The notes under the pieces: model-generated
Seen by the model: the letters and a program-made list of their open reading frames with translations, nothing else
Told to the model about the DNA's origin: nothing
The model's database searches: none
DNA from: Nitrosomonas sp. PY1
GTDB taxonomy: Bacteria > Pseudomonadota > Gammaproteobacteria > Burkholderiales > Nitrosomonadaceae
Assembly: GCF_022836435.1 (NCBI RefSeq)
Contig: NZ_BQXC01000001.1
Span: 534,400-598,399, forward strand
Direction of reading: 5' to 3'
DNA length: 64,000 bases
Part shown: piece by piece, positions 37,710 through 48,000 of the stretch
Layout: each line of letters starts with the position of its first letter
Position numbering within the stretch: position 1 is the stretch's first letter
Made by a program: the position numbers and the translations under genes

Positions 37710-38822
37710 TTAGATTATTTCCAGATCTGCACGCAAAGAACCAGCTGCCTTTAACGCTTGTAATATAGAAAGTAAATCTTGTGTGGTTGCGCCTATGGCT
37801 GTCAAGGCTTTTACAACTTCGCCTAGATTGGCACCATTTGGTAGTAACATCAAATTTCCTTCTTCCGTGCGTATTTCTACTTGCGAACGTTGCGTAACGA
37901 CAGTTTCTCCACGCTGAGCAAGCGGGCCCGGCTGACTAATAACGGGCTCTGTATTTATGATGATTGATAAATTACCATGTGCAATAGCGCTGGGTTCGAG
38001 AGTGACAGTTTGATTCATTGCTACAGAACCTGTTCTGGAGTTAACAATAACTTTAGCAGTAGGTTTTGCAGGATTGATATCTAAGCTTTCAATTTTTGCG
38101 ATAAATGCAATGCGCTGGCTATTGTCAATAGGTGCTCTAACTTGAACCATTCGGCCATCAATGGGCGTTGCAGTGGAAGGGTATAGTTGATTGATCGCAT
38201 CCACGATGCGATGAACGGTTGTAAAGTCCGTCGAATTTAGCTCCAGATTAATGTAATCGCCTTGTCCGACAGTTGTGAGTATTTCACGTTCTACCAAGGC
38301 TCCACCTGTTACGCGGCCTACACTTAAATGATTAACTTGTACACTACTGCCGCCGGCTGCTGCACCGACACCGCCTACTAAGACATTTCCTTGAGCGAAC
38401 GCATAAACTTGGTTATCGATACCTTTGAGTGGCGTCATTAACAGTGTGCCCCCGCGCAAGCTTTTTGCATTGCCCATGGAAGATACTGTGACATCAATTT
38501 GTTGCCCAGGTTTTGTAAATGCAGGTAATGTTGCGGTTACCATGACTGCAGCAACATTACGTAATTGCAAATTGGTGCCAGGTGGTAAATTTATACCTAA
38601 TTGACCCAACATAGAAATGACGCTTTGCACCGTAAATGGTGTTTGTGTTGTCATGTCACCGCTGCCATCAAGCCCTACTACAAGTCCATAGCCTATGAGT
38701 TGATTGCTACGCACACCTTGGATGGAGGCTAAATCCTTCACGCGGTCAGCCATGCATAATCCAGGTAAAAGAAGAAGAGTAAAAACAAGTGTCAGTCGGG
38801 TAAGGATCTGTTGTGTTTTCAT
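37710..38822 (-). CDS. flgI: Flagellar P-ring protein FlgI
   Basis: A 370-residue exported protein forming the peptidoglycan-embedded P ring. After a signal peptide (LTLVFTLLLLPGLCMA) comes DRVKDLASIQGVRSNQLIGYGLVVGL and the end LSILQALKAAGSLRADLEII, matching FlgI end to end. ATG 38822 is chosen: a longer frame from 38900 would overlap flgH and add 26 non-family residues. It starts 38 bp after flgH. Confidence 0.96.
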   Translation of the reverse strand: MKTQQILTRLTLVFTLLLLPGLCMADRVKDLASIQGVRSNQLIGYGLVVGLDGSGDMTTQTPFTVQSVISMLGQLGINLPPGTNLQLRNVAAVMVTATLPAFTKPGQQIDVTVSSMGNAKSLRGGTLLMTPLKGIDNQVYAFAQGNVLVGGVGAAAGGSSVQVNHLSVGRVTGGALVEREILTTVGQGDYINLELNSTDFTTVHRIVDAINQLYPSTATPIDGRMVQVRAPIDNSQRIAFIAKIESLDINPAKPTAKVIVNSRTGSVAMNQTVTLEPSAIAHGNLSIIINTEPVISQPGPLAQRGETVVTQRSQVEIRTEEGNLMLLPNGANLGEVVKALTAIGATTQDLLSILQALKAAGSLRADLEII

Positions 38823-38860
38823 AATATCGTTTGATAATGGATTTTGTGCACAGGATTTGT

Positions 38861-39586
38861 TTAGAAAGGGGAAATGGATAAGAAGAATCGGGATAACCAT
38901 CCCATTGTTTGCACTTCATCGACGTATCCGGTACCTCTATATTCGATCCGCGCATCAGCTATTTGCGTGGAAGAAATCGTATTGCCGATAATGTGTATTG
39001 GATTTATAACACCCGAGAGCCTTATGAATTCTTGCCCTTGGTTAATGCCTATTTGTTTTTCACCGCTGACGACCAGATTCCCATTAGGTAATGCTTCAAT
39101 GACCGTTACTGTAATTGTGCCATTAAAGTCATTTTTACTTGAGCTTCCGCCGCCGCCATCAAACTTATTATTGCTGTTGGCTTTGATGGTGGCATTTTTT
39201 GATAAAAGTGTAAGAGGAATACCCAAAAAATTTGGTACCGAGAAATCAATGCTTCCAGACCGGTCGATATTACTCTCGGAGCTTTTACTCGCATTGGTTT
39301 TTTCTCTAAGATTAACCATAATGGTGTCCCCAACTACCCGTGCCCGACGGTCCTCAAATAAAGGTGTGTAGCGGACACCATTGATCGTGCTATTTATGGA
39401 CTGAGCGATGGCGCCATTAGGTTGCGCTGCTAAGGCGCTCTGTTGCGGAGGCCTTAGTGTGTAAGGTTGATATGTCACAGTGGATGGGGTCATTAGTGTA
39501 TTGCAACCTGTCATAAAGCAAGCAAACACCGATGCATAAATCCAGCGGCACTGATTCTTGCTTTCTTTGTCCATAGTTGTTGGCAT
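38861..39586 (-). CDS. flgH: Flagellar L-ring lipoprotein FlgH
   Basis: A 241-residue outer-membrane lipoprotein. The lipobox is FMTGCN (Cys at residue 28), following a short basic N-terminus and hydrophobic stretch. The L-ring core has [20 protein letters not shown], then [23 protein letters not shown] and the RLSGVI segment, typical of FlgH. ATG 39586 has AAGG upstream; ATG 39574 is an alternative start. Confidence 0.95.
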   Translation of the reverse strand: MPTTMDKESKNQCRWIYASVFACFMTGCNTLMTPSTVTYQPYTLRPPQQSALAAQPNGAIAQSINSTINGVRYTPLFEDRRARVVGDTIMVNLREKTNASKSSESNIDRSGSIDFSVPNFLGIPLTLLSKNATIKANSNNKFDGGGGSSSKNDFNGTITVTVIEALPNGNLVVSGEKQIGINQGQEFIRLSGVINPIHIIGNTISSTQIADARIEYRGTGYVDEVQTMGWLSRFFLSISPF

Positions 39587-39611
39587 AGTAGTGCCTTACT
39601 TAATCATCACG

Positions 39612-40394
39612 TTATATTTGAGCTAGCCGTTGCAACATTTGATCCGAAGTTTCAATGGATTTTGAGTTCATTTCATATGCGCGTTGTGTTTGGATCATGT
39701 TGACCAGTTCTTCCACCACATTGACATTAGACGCTTCTACATAACGTTGCATTACTGTTCCTAGGCCATTGGTGCCGGGAGAATTTTGATTGGGTGTTCC
39801 GCTGGAAGCGGTTTCTAAATAGAGGTTTTCACCTATTTTCTGCAATCCCGCAGGATTAATGAAACTTGCAAGCTGTATATTTCCGACCTGAATGGGTGCG
39901 ACACTACCAGGCATTGTTGCAGAAACTGTGCCATCTCGAGCTACTGTTATATCAATCGCATTGGGAGGCACGGTAATGACGGGTTGAACTGGATAGCCGC
40001 TTGATGTTACAACTTGCCCGTTAATATCTGACTGAAAAGCACCGTCACGAGTGTATGCAGTTGTTCCGTCGGGAAGCAAAATTTGGAAAAAACCAGCGCC
40101 ATTGATAAAAATATCACGTGAATTATCGGTGGGTTGTGGTGCCCCCTGAATAAATACGCTTTCAGTAGCAACAGGTTTAACACCAGTGCCTAATTGTAGA
40201 CCCGTTGGCAATTGTGTTTGCTGCGATGATTGTGCGCCGGGTTGCCGTATCGTTTGATACATTAAATCCTCAAAAACAGCGCGAGAGCGCTTAAAACCGT
40301 TGGTGCTGACGTTTGCCAAATTATTGGCAATAACATCCATCTTGGTTTGTTGTGCATTCAACCCTGTTTTAGAAATCCATAACGAACGTATCAT
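39612..40394 (-). CDS. flgG: Flagellar distal rod protein FlgG
   Basis: A 260-residue rod protein. [20 protein letters not shown] followed by [20 protein letters not shown] is the FlgG N-terminus, and the C-terminal [25 protein letters not shown] is the hook-basal-body consensus. It forms the distal rod that connects to the hook. Middle residues 60-190 form the D1 domain. Confidence 0.97.
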   Translation of the reverse strand: MIRSLWISKTGLNAQQTKMDVIANNLANVSTNGFKRSRAVFEDLMYQTIRQPGAQSSQQTQLPTGLQLGTGVKPVATESVFIQGAPQPTDNSRDIFINGAGFFQILLPDGTTAYTRDGAFQSDINGQVVTSSGYPVQPVITVPPNAIDITVARDGTVSATMPGSVAPIQVGNIQLASFINPAGLQKIGENLYLETASSGTPNQNSPGTNGLGTVMQRYVEASNVNVVEELVNMIQTQRAYEMNSKSIETSDQMLQRLAQI

Positions 40395-40424
40395 GATAAT
40401 TGATCTCTGGTTTGTTATTAATAA

Positions 40425-41171
40425 TTAGGCTCTTAAAACCATTATTTCACTGGCCTGCCGAGCATTGTTCTGAGCACTTTCAAGCATTTTCATTTGCATA
40501 TCAAATTGCCTGGCCAGTGCTATCATGCTAACCATTTCATGTACAACATTGACATTACTGTCTTCTAGTGTGCCATCTGCAAGCCTAACTCTCGCATCTA
40601 CAGGTGCATCGTCTCCATTTTTAAGCCGGAACAAACCGTCTGTACCTTTTACCAATTGATCTTCTGGTGGATCAACTAATTTGATCCGAGCCACAGGCGC
40701 GACAGTATTAGGCTGTGGGAAAATGGGTACCGATGACACTGTTCCATCCACACCAACGGTAATACGTGTATCGGGTGGAACAGAAATGGTGCCGCCATCA
40801 CTGTTCTTTACTTTAAATCCATTTTGTGTGAGTAATATTCCATTAGAGTTCACTTGTAAATTGCCGTTTCGCGTGTAAGCTTCCTTGCCATTATCAAGCT
40901 GAACGGTAATCCAGCCAGAACCGCGAATTGCAACATCGAGATCGCGTCCAGTAGTTTGTACTGACCCAAGTGTGAAATCTGCGGAGGTGGTTGAATCCAC
41001 TACAAAAGCTCGAGTGGGTGAGCCATCTCCAAAGACGGGTACCGCACGAAACGCATTTTTTTCTGCACGATAGCCATTTGTCGATACATTCGCAAGATTA
41101 TGAGCGACGGTAGCTTGCTGATGCAATGTGTGATTTGCACCTGTCATTGAAGTATAGATAAGTCTGTCCAT
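40425..41171 (-). CDS. flgF: Flagellar proximal rod protein FlgF
   Basis: A 248-residue rod protein with MDRLIYTSMTGANHTLHQQ and [17 protein letters not shown] at the N-terminus and ESNVNVVHEMVSMIALARQF-like sequence (DSNVNVVHEMV) at the C-terminus. The opening MDRLIYT marks FlgF rather than FlgG. It starts 30 bp after flgE. Confidence 0.95.
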   Translation of the reverse strand: MDRLIYTSMTGANHTLHQQATVAHNLANVSTNGYRAEKNAFRAVPVFGDGSPTRAFVVDSTTSADFTLGSVQTTGRDLDVAIRGSGWITVQLDNGKEAYTRNGNLQVNSNGILLTQNGFKVKNSDGGTISVPPDTRITVGVDGTVSSVPIFPQPNTVAPVARIKLVDPPEDQLVKGTDGLFRLKNGDDAPVDARVRLADGTLEDSNVNVVHEMVSMIALARQFDMQMKMLESAQNNARQASEIMVLRA

Positions 41172-41201
41172 ATCATCTCACTGGAAATTGCGAAAATTGC
41201 A

Positions 41202-42461
41202 TTAAAGATTAACCAAGGTTTGTAAAATGGCATCTTGAGTTTCAATTGTTTTGGCATTGGCTTGATACATACGTTGAGCTGTAATCATTTTTACCAATTC
41301 AGAAGTTAGGTCAATATTGGCATCTTCCACGGAAGAACCAGCAAGTACGCCGAGTGTTCCGGTTTGGGGGACTCCTATTATCGGCTGTCCGGATTGAGGT
41401 GTTTCTATCCAGTTTCCATTTCCGACGGGTGTAAGTCCTTGTGCATTAGCGAAGTTTGCTAGAACGATTTGTCCCAACGTTTTGGTTTTTCCATTGGTAA
41501 ATGCGCCTTGAATAATTCCGTCAGGAGAAGTTTTGAATCCAGCTAACCTTCCGGAGGTATATCCATCTTGTGCATGGGTATTGACGCCAAAAGGCGATCC
41601 GAATTGGGTGGAATTCGTTAAATCCAGAGAGAAAGTAAGCGGAGAAGTGGCACCTTGAGACGGACTGATCGTGTTTAAATCGACTGTTACATCGAATGGA
41701 GCAGTGGGACCTGGTGCTGTTAGGGCACCTGTTGTATCAAAGTTTAAAGTGGTGCTGGCAAGTGTAACACCTTGAGGAGTGCCGGTATTATCAACTTTCC
41801 CATCGACTGTTGCAAAGATATTCCAGGCACCTGCGGTTGCTGTTTTCTGGAAATAGAAAGAGAGAACATGGGAGTTGCCTAGGCTGTCAAAAAACTCGCC
41901 AGAAGTTGTATTGGTATAGCTTTTGGGATCATTGGCATTAAAAGTTGTGACAACAGGGGGAACCGAATTTGAATTAAGATTGAAGCCAATATCATAATTC
42001 GCGGTGGCTTTGGGTGGAACATCTGCAGCATTCAGTTTAAGATTTGTTAACTGACTTGCAATGATATTTCCGTTATCATCGGCCATATAGCCTGTTACAT
42101 TTGAGCCGCTTGCATTGGTTAGGAAACTATTGGCATCTACATGAAATTGTCCATTTCTGCTGTAACTGATTATGCCTCTATCATTCGTACGAAAAAATCC
42201 TTGACCGTTAATTGCGATATCTAATGGATTGCTGGTCGGTGTGATTCCGCCTTGATTGAATCCTTGCGCTATAGTAGCTACCCTAGAACCGATACCTATT
42301 TGTGATGTTCCTGATCCGGCCAGTGAGTTTGCATAAATATCGGTAAATTGTGCTTGGGATTCTTTAAATCCTACCGTGTTGGCATTTGCAATATTGTTTC
42401 CAATCACATCAAGATTTGTGGAGGAAATATTTAGCCCGCTTAAGCCATGTTCAAAACTCAT
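41202..42461 (-). CDS. flgE: Flagellar hook protein FlgE
   Basis: A 419-residue hook subunit. SFEHGLSGLNISSTNLDVIG then NNIANANTVGFKESQAQF begin the protein, and the C-terminus has SVEDANIDLTSELVKMITAQ and MYQANAKTIETQD. The central 150-330 portion is the exposed D1/D2 hook region. A strong AGGAGATC ribosome site precedes the ATG, consistent with the many copies needed. Confidence 0.97.
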   Translation of the reverse strand: MSFEHGLSGLNISSTNLDVIGNNIANANTVGFKESQAQFTDIYANSLAGSGTSQIGIGSRVATIAQGFNQGGITPTSNPLDIAINGQGFFRTNDRGIISYSRNGQFHVDANSFLTNASGSNVTGYMADDNGNIIASQLTNLKLNAADVPPKATANYDIGFNLNSNSVPPVVTTFNANDPKSYTNTTSGEFFDSLGNSHVLSFYFQKTATAGAWNIFATVDGKVDNTGTPQGVTLASTTLNFDTTGALTAPGPTAPFDVTVDLNTISPSQGATSPLTFSLDLTNSTQFGSPFGVNTHAQDGYTSGRLAGFKTSPDGIIQGAFTNGKTKTLGQIVLANFANAQGLTPVGNGNWIETPQSGQPIIGVPQTGTLGVLAGSSVEDANIDLTSELVKMITAQRMYQANAKTIETQDAILQTLVNL

Positions 42462-42474
42462 GTTGATCTCCTAA

Positions 42475-43140
42475 TTAGAATACTTGTTTAATATCAGATA
42501 AACTGACCAGTCCAATCTTATCGATGTCTAGCAGCGCGCCTTTTTCATTCGGTGTTACGCTATTGACTGTCCCTAGAGAGAGTGCGTTGGCTTTAATATC
42601 GTTACCACCCTGGCTTGCTACTATCGAGAAAGTGTACTCACCATTTGCGGCTAGAATACCGCTATCTGTTTTTCCATCCCAAGGAATAGCATTGACTCCG
42701 GCCGGCATGTTTCCTAAGTCCATATGACGAATTGGTAAACCAGAACTATCCATAATGGTGACTTTAAGTTGATCAACCGCTTGATCCAATTCGACTCCAG
42801 CCGCCGCAGCACCTTGCTCAAGTGTGAGTGTTGTTCCTGGTACAAGAACGCTATGTCCAATCATTTGGGCGGCTTCCATCGATAAACTTTCTGCAACATC
42901 CGAATTAAGGAGTTGAAGTGTGCTGTTCAATTTATCGATTCCCGAAACTGTACTAATTTGTGCTAATTGACTGGTAACTTCGGCGTTATCCAGCGGTTTA
43001 AGAGGATCTTGATTTTTCATTTGAGTTACGAGTAGTTTCAAGAACCGATCTTGAGGGTTTTCAGCGCTCTTTTTTGTAACATTGGTCGCGGCATTAGAAG
43101 AAGAAACCGTTTGTGTACTGATTGGTTGTGCTGAACTCAT
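42475..43140 (-). CDS. flgD: Flagellar hook-capping protein FlgD
   Basis: A 221-residue hook scaffold. The conserved N-terminal NPQDRFLKLLVTQMKNQDPL followed by KPLDNAEVTSQLAQISTVSGI identifies FlgD; the C-terminus has the Tudor-like and FnIII-like fold with IPWDGKTDSGILAANGEYTF. It caps the growing hook and is replaced by FlgK. Confidence 0.97.
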   Translation of the reverse strand: MSSAQPISTQTVSSSNAATNVTKKSAENPQDRFLKLLVTQMKNQDPLKPLDNAEVTSQLAQISTVSGIDKLNSTLQLLNSDVAESLSMEAAQMIGHSVLVPGTTLTLEQGAAAAGVELDQAVDQLKVTIMDSSGLPIRHMDLGNMPAGVNAIPWDGKTDSGILAANGEYTFSIVASQGGNDIKANALSLGTVNSVTPNEKGALLDIDKIGLVSLSDIKQVF

Positions 43141-43150
43141 TTTTTTCTCC

Positions 43151-43555
43151 TTATTGACCGATCGTGAGTGTTTTTTGCAATAACGATTTTGTGGTGTTCA
43201 TCATATCGACGCTGTTTTGATATGAACGTGATGCTGACATCATATTGACCATTTCATCGACGACATTGACATTAGGCATCGTTACATAGCCATCTTTATT
43301 AGCCATGGGGTGCTTGGGTTCGAAGATCTGCCTCATCGGAGATGCATCATGAACGACACCGGCAACTTTAACACCGCTTGCGCCGTTTAAATTGGCTTGC
43401 AATGTACTAAAAACCACCTGACGGCCACGATAAGGTTCACCGGTTGAACTGGTAACGCTATCGGCGTTTGAAAGATTACTGGCGACTACATTCAAGCGTT
43501 GTGACTGAGCCGACATTGATGAACTTGCAATACCAAATACATTGAATAATGACAT
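43151..43555 (-). CDS. flgC: Flagellar proximal rod protein FlgC
   Basis: A 134-residue rod protein, full length. FNVFGIASSSMSAQSQRLNV and NLSNADSVTSSTGEPYRGRQ are FlgC-type, and the C-terminus has MPNVNVVDEMVNMMSASRSY. It is 3 bp downstream of flgB and 10 bp upstream of flgD. Confidence 0.97.
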   Translation of the reverse strand: MSLFNVFGIASSSMSAQSQRLNVVASNLSNADSVTSSTGEPYRGRQVVFSTLQANLNGASGVKVAGVVHDASPMRQIFEPKHPMANKDGYVTMPNVNVVDEMVNMMSASRSYQNSVDMMNTTKSLLQKTLTIGQ

Positions 43556-43558
43556 TTT

Positions 43559-43981
43559 TTATCTCTCCTGCATGGCTAGCATGATGTTTTTGAACTCATT
43601 ATTGATAAATGATATGCTGGCATCATATTTGATTGCATTATCGGCGAATCGAGTACGTTCCATGTCCATATCGACAGTGTTACCATCTACGCTTGGTTGT
43701 AAGGGGTTTCTGTAAAGTAGGTTGTCTGCAAAAGTGTTTGCCGGACTAGAATTCATATGCAGCGGAGAGGTTCTATTTAAATCAACCTTGCCAAAAGTAG
43801 CGGTTAATCCGACTTTTTGATTGAGTACACTCGCAAAATCAATATCCTTTGCTTTAAAGTTGGGGGTATCAGCATTTGCTACATTACTTGAGAGCAATTC
43901 TTGCCTTGCAACTCGCAGCCCCAAAGCTTTGTGGTAAAAATTAAGTTCTTTATCAAGTTTATTAATCATTTTTAAGTTCAA
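43559..43981 (-). CDS. flgB: Flagellar proximal rod protein FlgB
   Basis: A 140-residue rod protein and the first gene of the operon. The family consensus is RQELLSSNVANADTPNFKAKDIDF, seen here by its parts, and the C-terminus GNTVDMDMERTRFADNAIKY. The 181 bp between flgB and the divergent flgA should contain the class II flagellar promoters; I could not identify a sigma-54 or sigma-28 box with confidence. Confidence 0.97.
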   Translation of the reverse strand: MNLKMINKLDKELNFYHKALGLRVARQELLSSNVANADTPNFKAKDIDFASVLNQKVGLTATFGKVDLNRTSPLHMNSSPANTFADNLLYRNPLQPSVDGNTVDMDMERTRFADNAIKYDASISFINNEFKNIMLAMQER

Positions 43982-44162
43982 GCAAAATGTTTTCTCGTTC
44001 TGCTTACAAGCACTTTTTGTGCCAGATATGGTGAAAGCTTTGAGTAGCTACTCAATCAGTGATAAAGGCAGGGAAAGATGGTTATCTTGACAGATAACTG
44101 ATTGATTAATCATTTATGATGGACTTCCGTAGCGGCAATATTTGCCGTTACGGCAGAATTTA

Positions 44163-44897
44163 ATGATGGATCCAATCGCAATGAATCTGAAGATAAAAAA
44201 CCTGCTGCTATTCCTGTCGATGCTCATGCACAACGCTGTATTTGCATCCAATCATAGTGCTGAAGAGCAGCATCAAGACTTGTTACTCATTCGAAATGCA
44301 GTTGAAGACTTTGTTTATCGCAATACGGCAACACTAGCTGGGCAAGTTACAGTGAATGTCGACAAAATCGACAAATACCTGACTTTGCCGAAGTGCCCAG
44401 AGTTGCAACCTTTTATTCCACCTGGTAGTCGCTTATGGGGGAAAACATCGGTGGGGGTTCGTTGCAACCATCAGGATATTCATTGGACTATTTATGTTCA
44501 AACCGAAGTTAATGTAATGTCTGATGTATTACATATCGCACGACCCGTCTCGACCGGTCACGCTTTAACTTACGAAGATATTACTTCGCAAGCTGTAAAC
44601 CTAACTCAAATGCCAGATGGCATATTCACGAATCCTGCCCAAGTTATTGGCAAAATTGCCACTACCAATCTTACTGTCGGTCAACCTGTTCGGCAGCATA
44701 TGTTGCGCGCACCTTATGTGATACAAAGAGGACAGAAAGTGAGTTTAATTGTTACAGGACGCGGGTTTAGTGTCAGTTCGGAAGGAAGTGCCTTAAACGA
44801 TGCGGCAGAAAATCAAGTTGTTCAAGTACGCAATAAATCGGGGCGTATCCTCAGTGGCATTGCGCGTTTAAATGGAATTGTTGAGATACAGCCGTAA
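44163..44897 (+). CDS. flgA: Flagellar P-ring assembly chaperone FlgA
   Basis: A 244-residue exported chaperone. The signal peptide core is LLLFLSMLMHNAVFA. The C-terminal SAF-like domain contains ARPVSTGHALTYEDI, then GKIATTNLTVGQPVRQHMLRAP and VIQRGQKVSLIVTGRGF, which define FlgA. The first possible codon is TTG 44142, but ATG 44163 is preferred; ATG 44181 also fits the signal peptide. It assists FlgI polymerisation into the P ring. Confidence 0.92.
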   Translation: MMDPIAMNLKIKNLLLFLSMLMHNAVFASNHSAEEQHQDLLLIRNAVEDFVYRNTATLAGQVTVNVDKIDKYLTLPKCPELQPFIPPGSRLWGKTSVGVRCNHQDIHWTIYVQTEVNVMSDVLHIARPVSTGHALTYEDITSQAVNLTQMPDGIFTNPAQVIGKIATTNLTVGQPVRQHMLRAPYVIQRGQKVSLIVTGRGFSVSSEGSALNDAAENQVVQVRNKSGRILSGIARLNGIVEIQP

Positions 44898-44978
44898 ATT
44901 GGATTTGTATCGACGCTATTCCCCAAAATATTCGATTACTTTGATTCATCGCTAAGGATTAATAGCTTTTATGCGATG

Positions 44979-45010
44979 AAAATGCATGACTAAAATCAGT
45001 GCATTTTTTC
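44979..45010. terminator. Hairpin with T tract between flgA and the STAND-WD40 gene
   Basis: AAAATGCATGA (44979-44989) pairs with TCAGTGCATTTT (44996 onward) with one bulged base, followed by extra Ts. It is about 80 bp after flgA and overlaps the stop codon of the minus-strand WD40 gene. It probably ends the flgA transcript. Confidence 0.5.
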
Positions 45011-48000
45011 TAGCTTATCCGGCTTGATCGGCAAACCAGTGCATTGTTCCTTATACGCAATATCCACCGAAACCCAATCTTGCCATTCTTCATGGCTCAT
45101 ATTGCGATCCAATTTTTTACACAACGAATTCGCCCAACCTTCAAATACCTCCCATAACCGCAGTGTCTTATCCTGACTACCTGAGACGATACGCGTGCCG
45201 TTCGGGCTGAAGGCAATACTGAAAACCCCACCTTCATGGCCGGTGAGCGGTTCACCGATGGATTTACCGGTGGCTGCATCCCATAACCGCAGTGTCTTAT
45301 CCTGACTACCTGAGACGATACGCGTGCCGTCCGGGCTGAAGGTAATACTGAAAACCCCACCTTCATGGCCGGTGAGCGGTTCACCGATGGATTGGCCGGT
45401 GGCCGCATCCCATAACCGCAGCGTCCGATCCTGACTACCTGAGACGATACGCGTGCCGTCCGGGCTGAAGGCAACACTCGAAACCCGACCTTCATGGCCG
45501 GTGAGCGGCTCACCGATGGATTGGCCGGTGGCCGCATTCCATAACCGCAGCGTTCGATCCCGACTACCCGAGACGATACGCGTGCCGTCCGGGCTGAAGG
45601 CGACACGCGAAACCTCATATTTATGGCCGGTGAGCGGTTCACCGATGGATTGTCCGGTGGCTGCATCCCATAACCGCAGTGTCCCATCGAAATCTCCCGA
45701 GACGATACGCGTGCCATCCGGGCTGAAGACAACACTTGAAACCCCATTTGTATGGCCGGTGAATGGTTTACCGATGGATTGGCCGGTGGCCGCATCCCAT
45801 AACCGCAGCGTCCCATCCCAACTACCCAAAACGATACGCGTGCCATCCGGGCTGAAGGCAACACGCGAAACCTCATCTTTATGGCCGGTGAATGATTCAC
45901 CGATAGATTGTCTGGTGGCCGCATTCCATAACCGCAGCGTCCCATCCCAACTACCCGAGACGATACGCGTGCCATCCGGGCTGAAGGCAACATTCAAAAC
46001 CGCATCTGTATGACCGGTGAATGGTGCACCGGTGGATTGGTCGGTTGCCGCATTCCATAACCGCAGCGTTCGATCAGAATCTCCCGAGACGATACGCGTG
46101 CCGTCCGGGCTGAAGGCAACACTCAAAACCGCATCTGTATGGCCGGTGAGCGGTTCACCGATGGATTGTCCGGTGGCTGCATCCCATAACCGCAATGTCT
46201 TATCCTGACCACCCGAGACGATACATGTGCCGTTCGGGCTGAAGGCGACACTTGAAACCACACCTTCATGGCCGGTGAGCGGTTCACCGATGGATTGTCC
46301 GGTGGCTGCATCCCATAACCGCAATGTCTTATCCTGACCACCCGAGACGATACGCGTGCCATCCGGGCTGAAAGCAACACTTGAAACCCCATTTGTATGG
46401 CCGGTGAATGTTGCACCGGTGGATTGGTCGGTTGCCGCATTCCATAACCGCAGCGTCTTATCCCAACTACCTGAGACGATACGCGTGCCATCCGGGCTGA
46501 AGGCAACACTTGAAACCCCATTTGTATGGCCGGTGAATGGTTCACCGATGGATTGGCCGGTGGCCGCATCCCATAACCGCAGCGTTCCATCAGAGCCTCC
46601 CGAGACGATACGCGTGCCATCCGGGCTGAAAGCAACACTCAAAACTGCACCCTCATGGTCGATGAATGGTTCACCGATGGATTGGCCGGTGGCCGCATCC
46701 CATAACCGTAGCGTTCGATCAACATTACCCGAGACGATACGCGTGCCATCCGGGCTGAAGGCAACACTTGAAACCCCATTTGTATGGCCGGTGAATGGTT
46801 CACCGATGGATTGGCCGGTGGCCGCATCCCATAACCGCAGCGTCCCATCGAAATCTCCCGAGACGATACGCGCGCCATCCGAGCTGAAGGCAACACTACG
46901 AATAGGTATGGGGTTTTCCCGAATGAAAATCTGAGAATAAAATTTACGATATTCTTTTTGCAAGACTTCATCCGTGTAGGCAGAGCGTGCGATTCTGTGA
47001 CCCGCTAACACTTTAAGCAATCCCTGGATTGTTCCACCGGGTTTCAAGCCAGAAGTGATGGCGCTCCCTTCGATCCCTAAACGCATCGCCGTCGCATCCC
47101 GAAACGCTTGTTGCGCTTTTCCTTCCGCCTCAAGCGCTTTTTGCCAAGCGTTATACATGAATCCGGCAAAGATCGATAATGTGAGTATCAGTACAAAGGC
47201 TCCCACTCCTCGGAGCCAAAGTAATCGTTGTCGCCTCAGCGTTTCCTGTTTTTGTTGACGGTCTTGCCGGTGTTGCAGCGCGACTCGAGCCAGAAGATCA
47301 TGCACTAACTCAACGCGATCGCCTTCCTCTAGGGATTCCCGGCGGATCAAGCGCCTATCGATTAACGTCTGTATTTGTTCTTTTGTTGCCAGTTGTTGAG
47401 CTTCTATCGAACGTTCCGGATAGGATTGGCGCACGCCATCCAAGGTAATCAGATTGTGTTCAACAAAATCACGTATCGATTCAGGCAGGTCATAGAACGC
47501 TTGATAGTAAAAGCGCTCCACAATGAAATCGCCTTTCCTGGCTAAATCGCCGGTTGATAATTGTTTGTTGTTGACATTAAGTCGTTCTGCATTTAAACCG
47601 GAGCACATCAGGCTGAGCAAAGCCGGTTCTACCTGGTTTTGTGTATGCCGCCGTTTTAGCCCTAATTCCGTTGAAGCTTGCTTGCTGGTCAAGTAACCGA
47701 CGATATTTCGCGCATCGTCCTGCGTAACCAGTTGGCCGCCGGTTTTGATCACGGCGTTTTCTGCTTGCGAACTTGACATAGGTAGCAAGCGATAACGGTT
47801 TGGCCCCAGCCGAGGAATCAAATCCGTCCATTCTTCCAGATCGGGGAGATAATCTTCTCGCAGCGAAATCAGGAAACGATAATGCTGCACATCTAAATTG
47901 AGCTGATCATACAGAGCATCATCGGTATACAAACGTTCAGCGATTGCTTTGGGAATGCGATTTTCGATCAGATCGCCAAGTTCATAGAACAGTTGCTTTT

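Noticed and set aside
38823-38900. N-terminal extension of FlgI
   Set aside because: It overlaps flgH, is not conserved in the family and puts the signal peptide internally; ATG 38822 fits.
45152-46903. Tandem repeat that could be mistaken for CRISPR
   Set aside because: The 129-bp units are contiguous coding sequence with no spacers, and no cas genes are present.
45097-47000. Several long antisense or shifted frames (up to about 300 codons) on both strands across the WD40 array
   Set aside because: They repeat with the 129-bp unit and encode low-complexity sequence; they are shadows of the repeat-coding frame.
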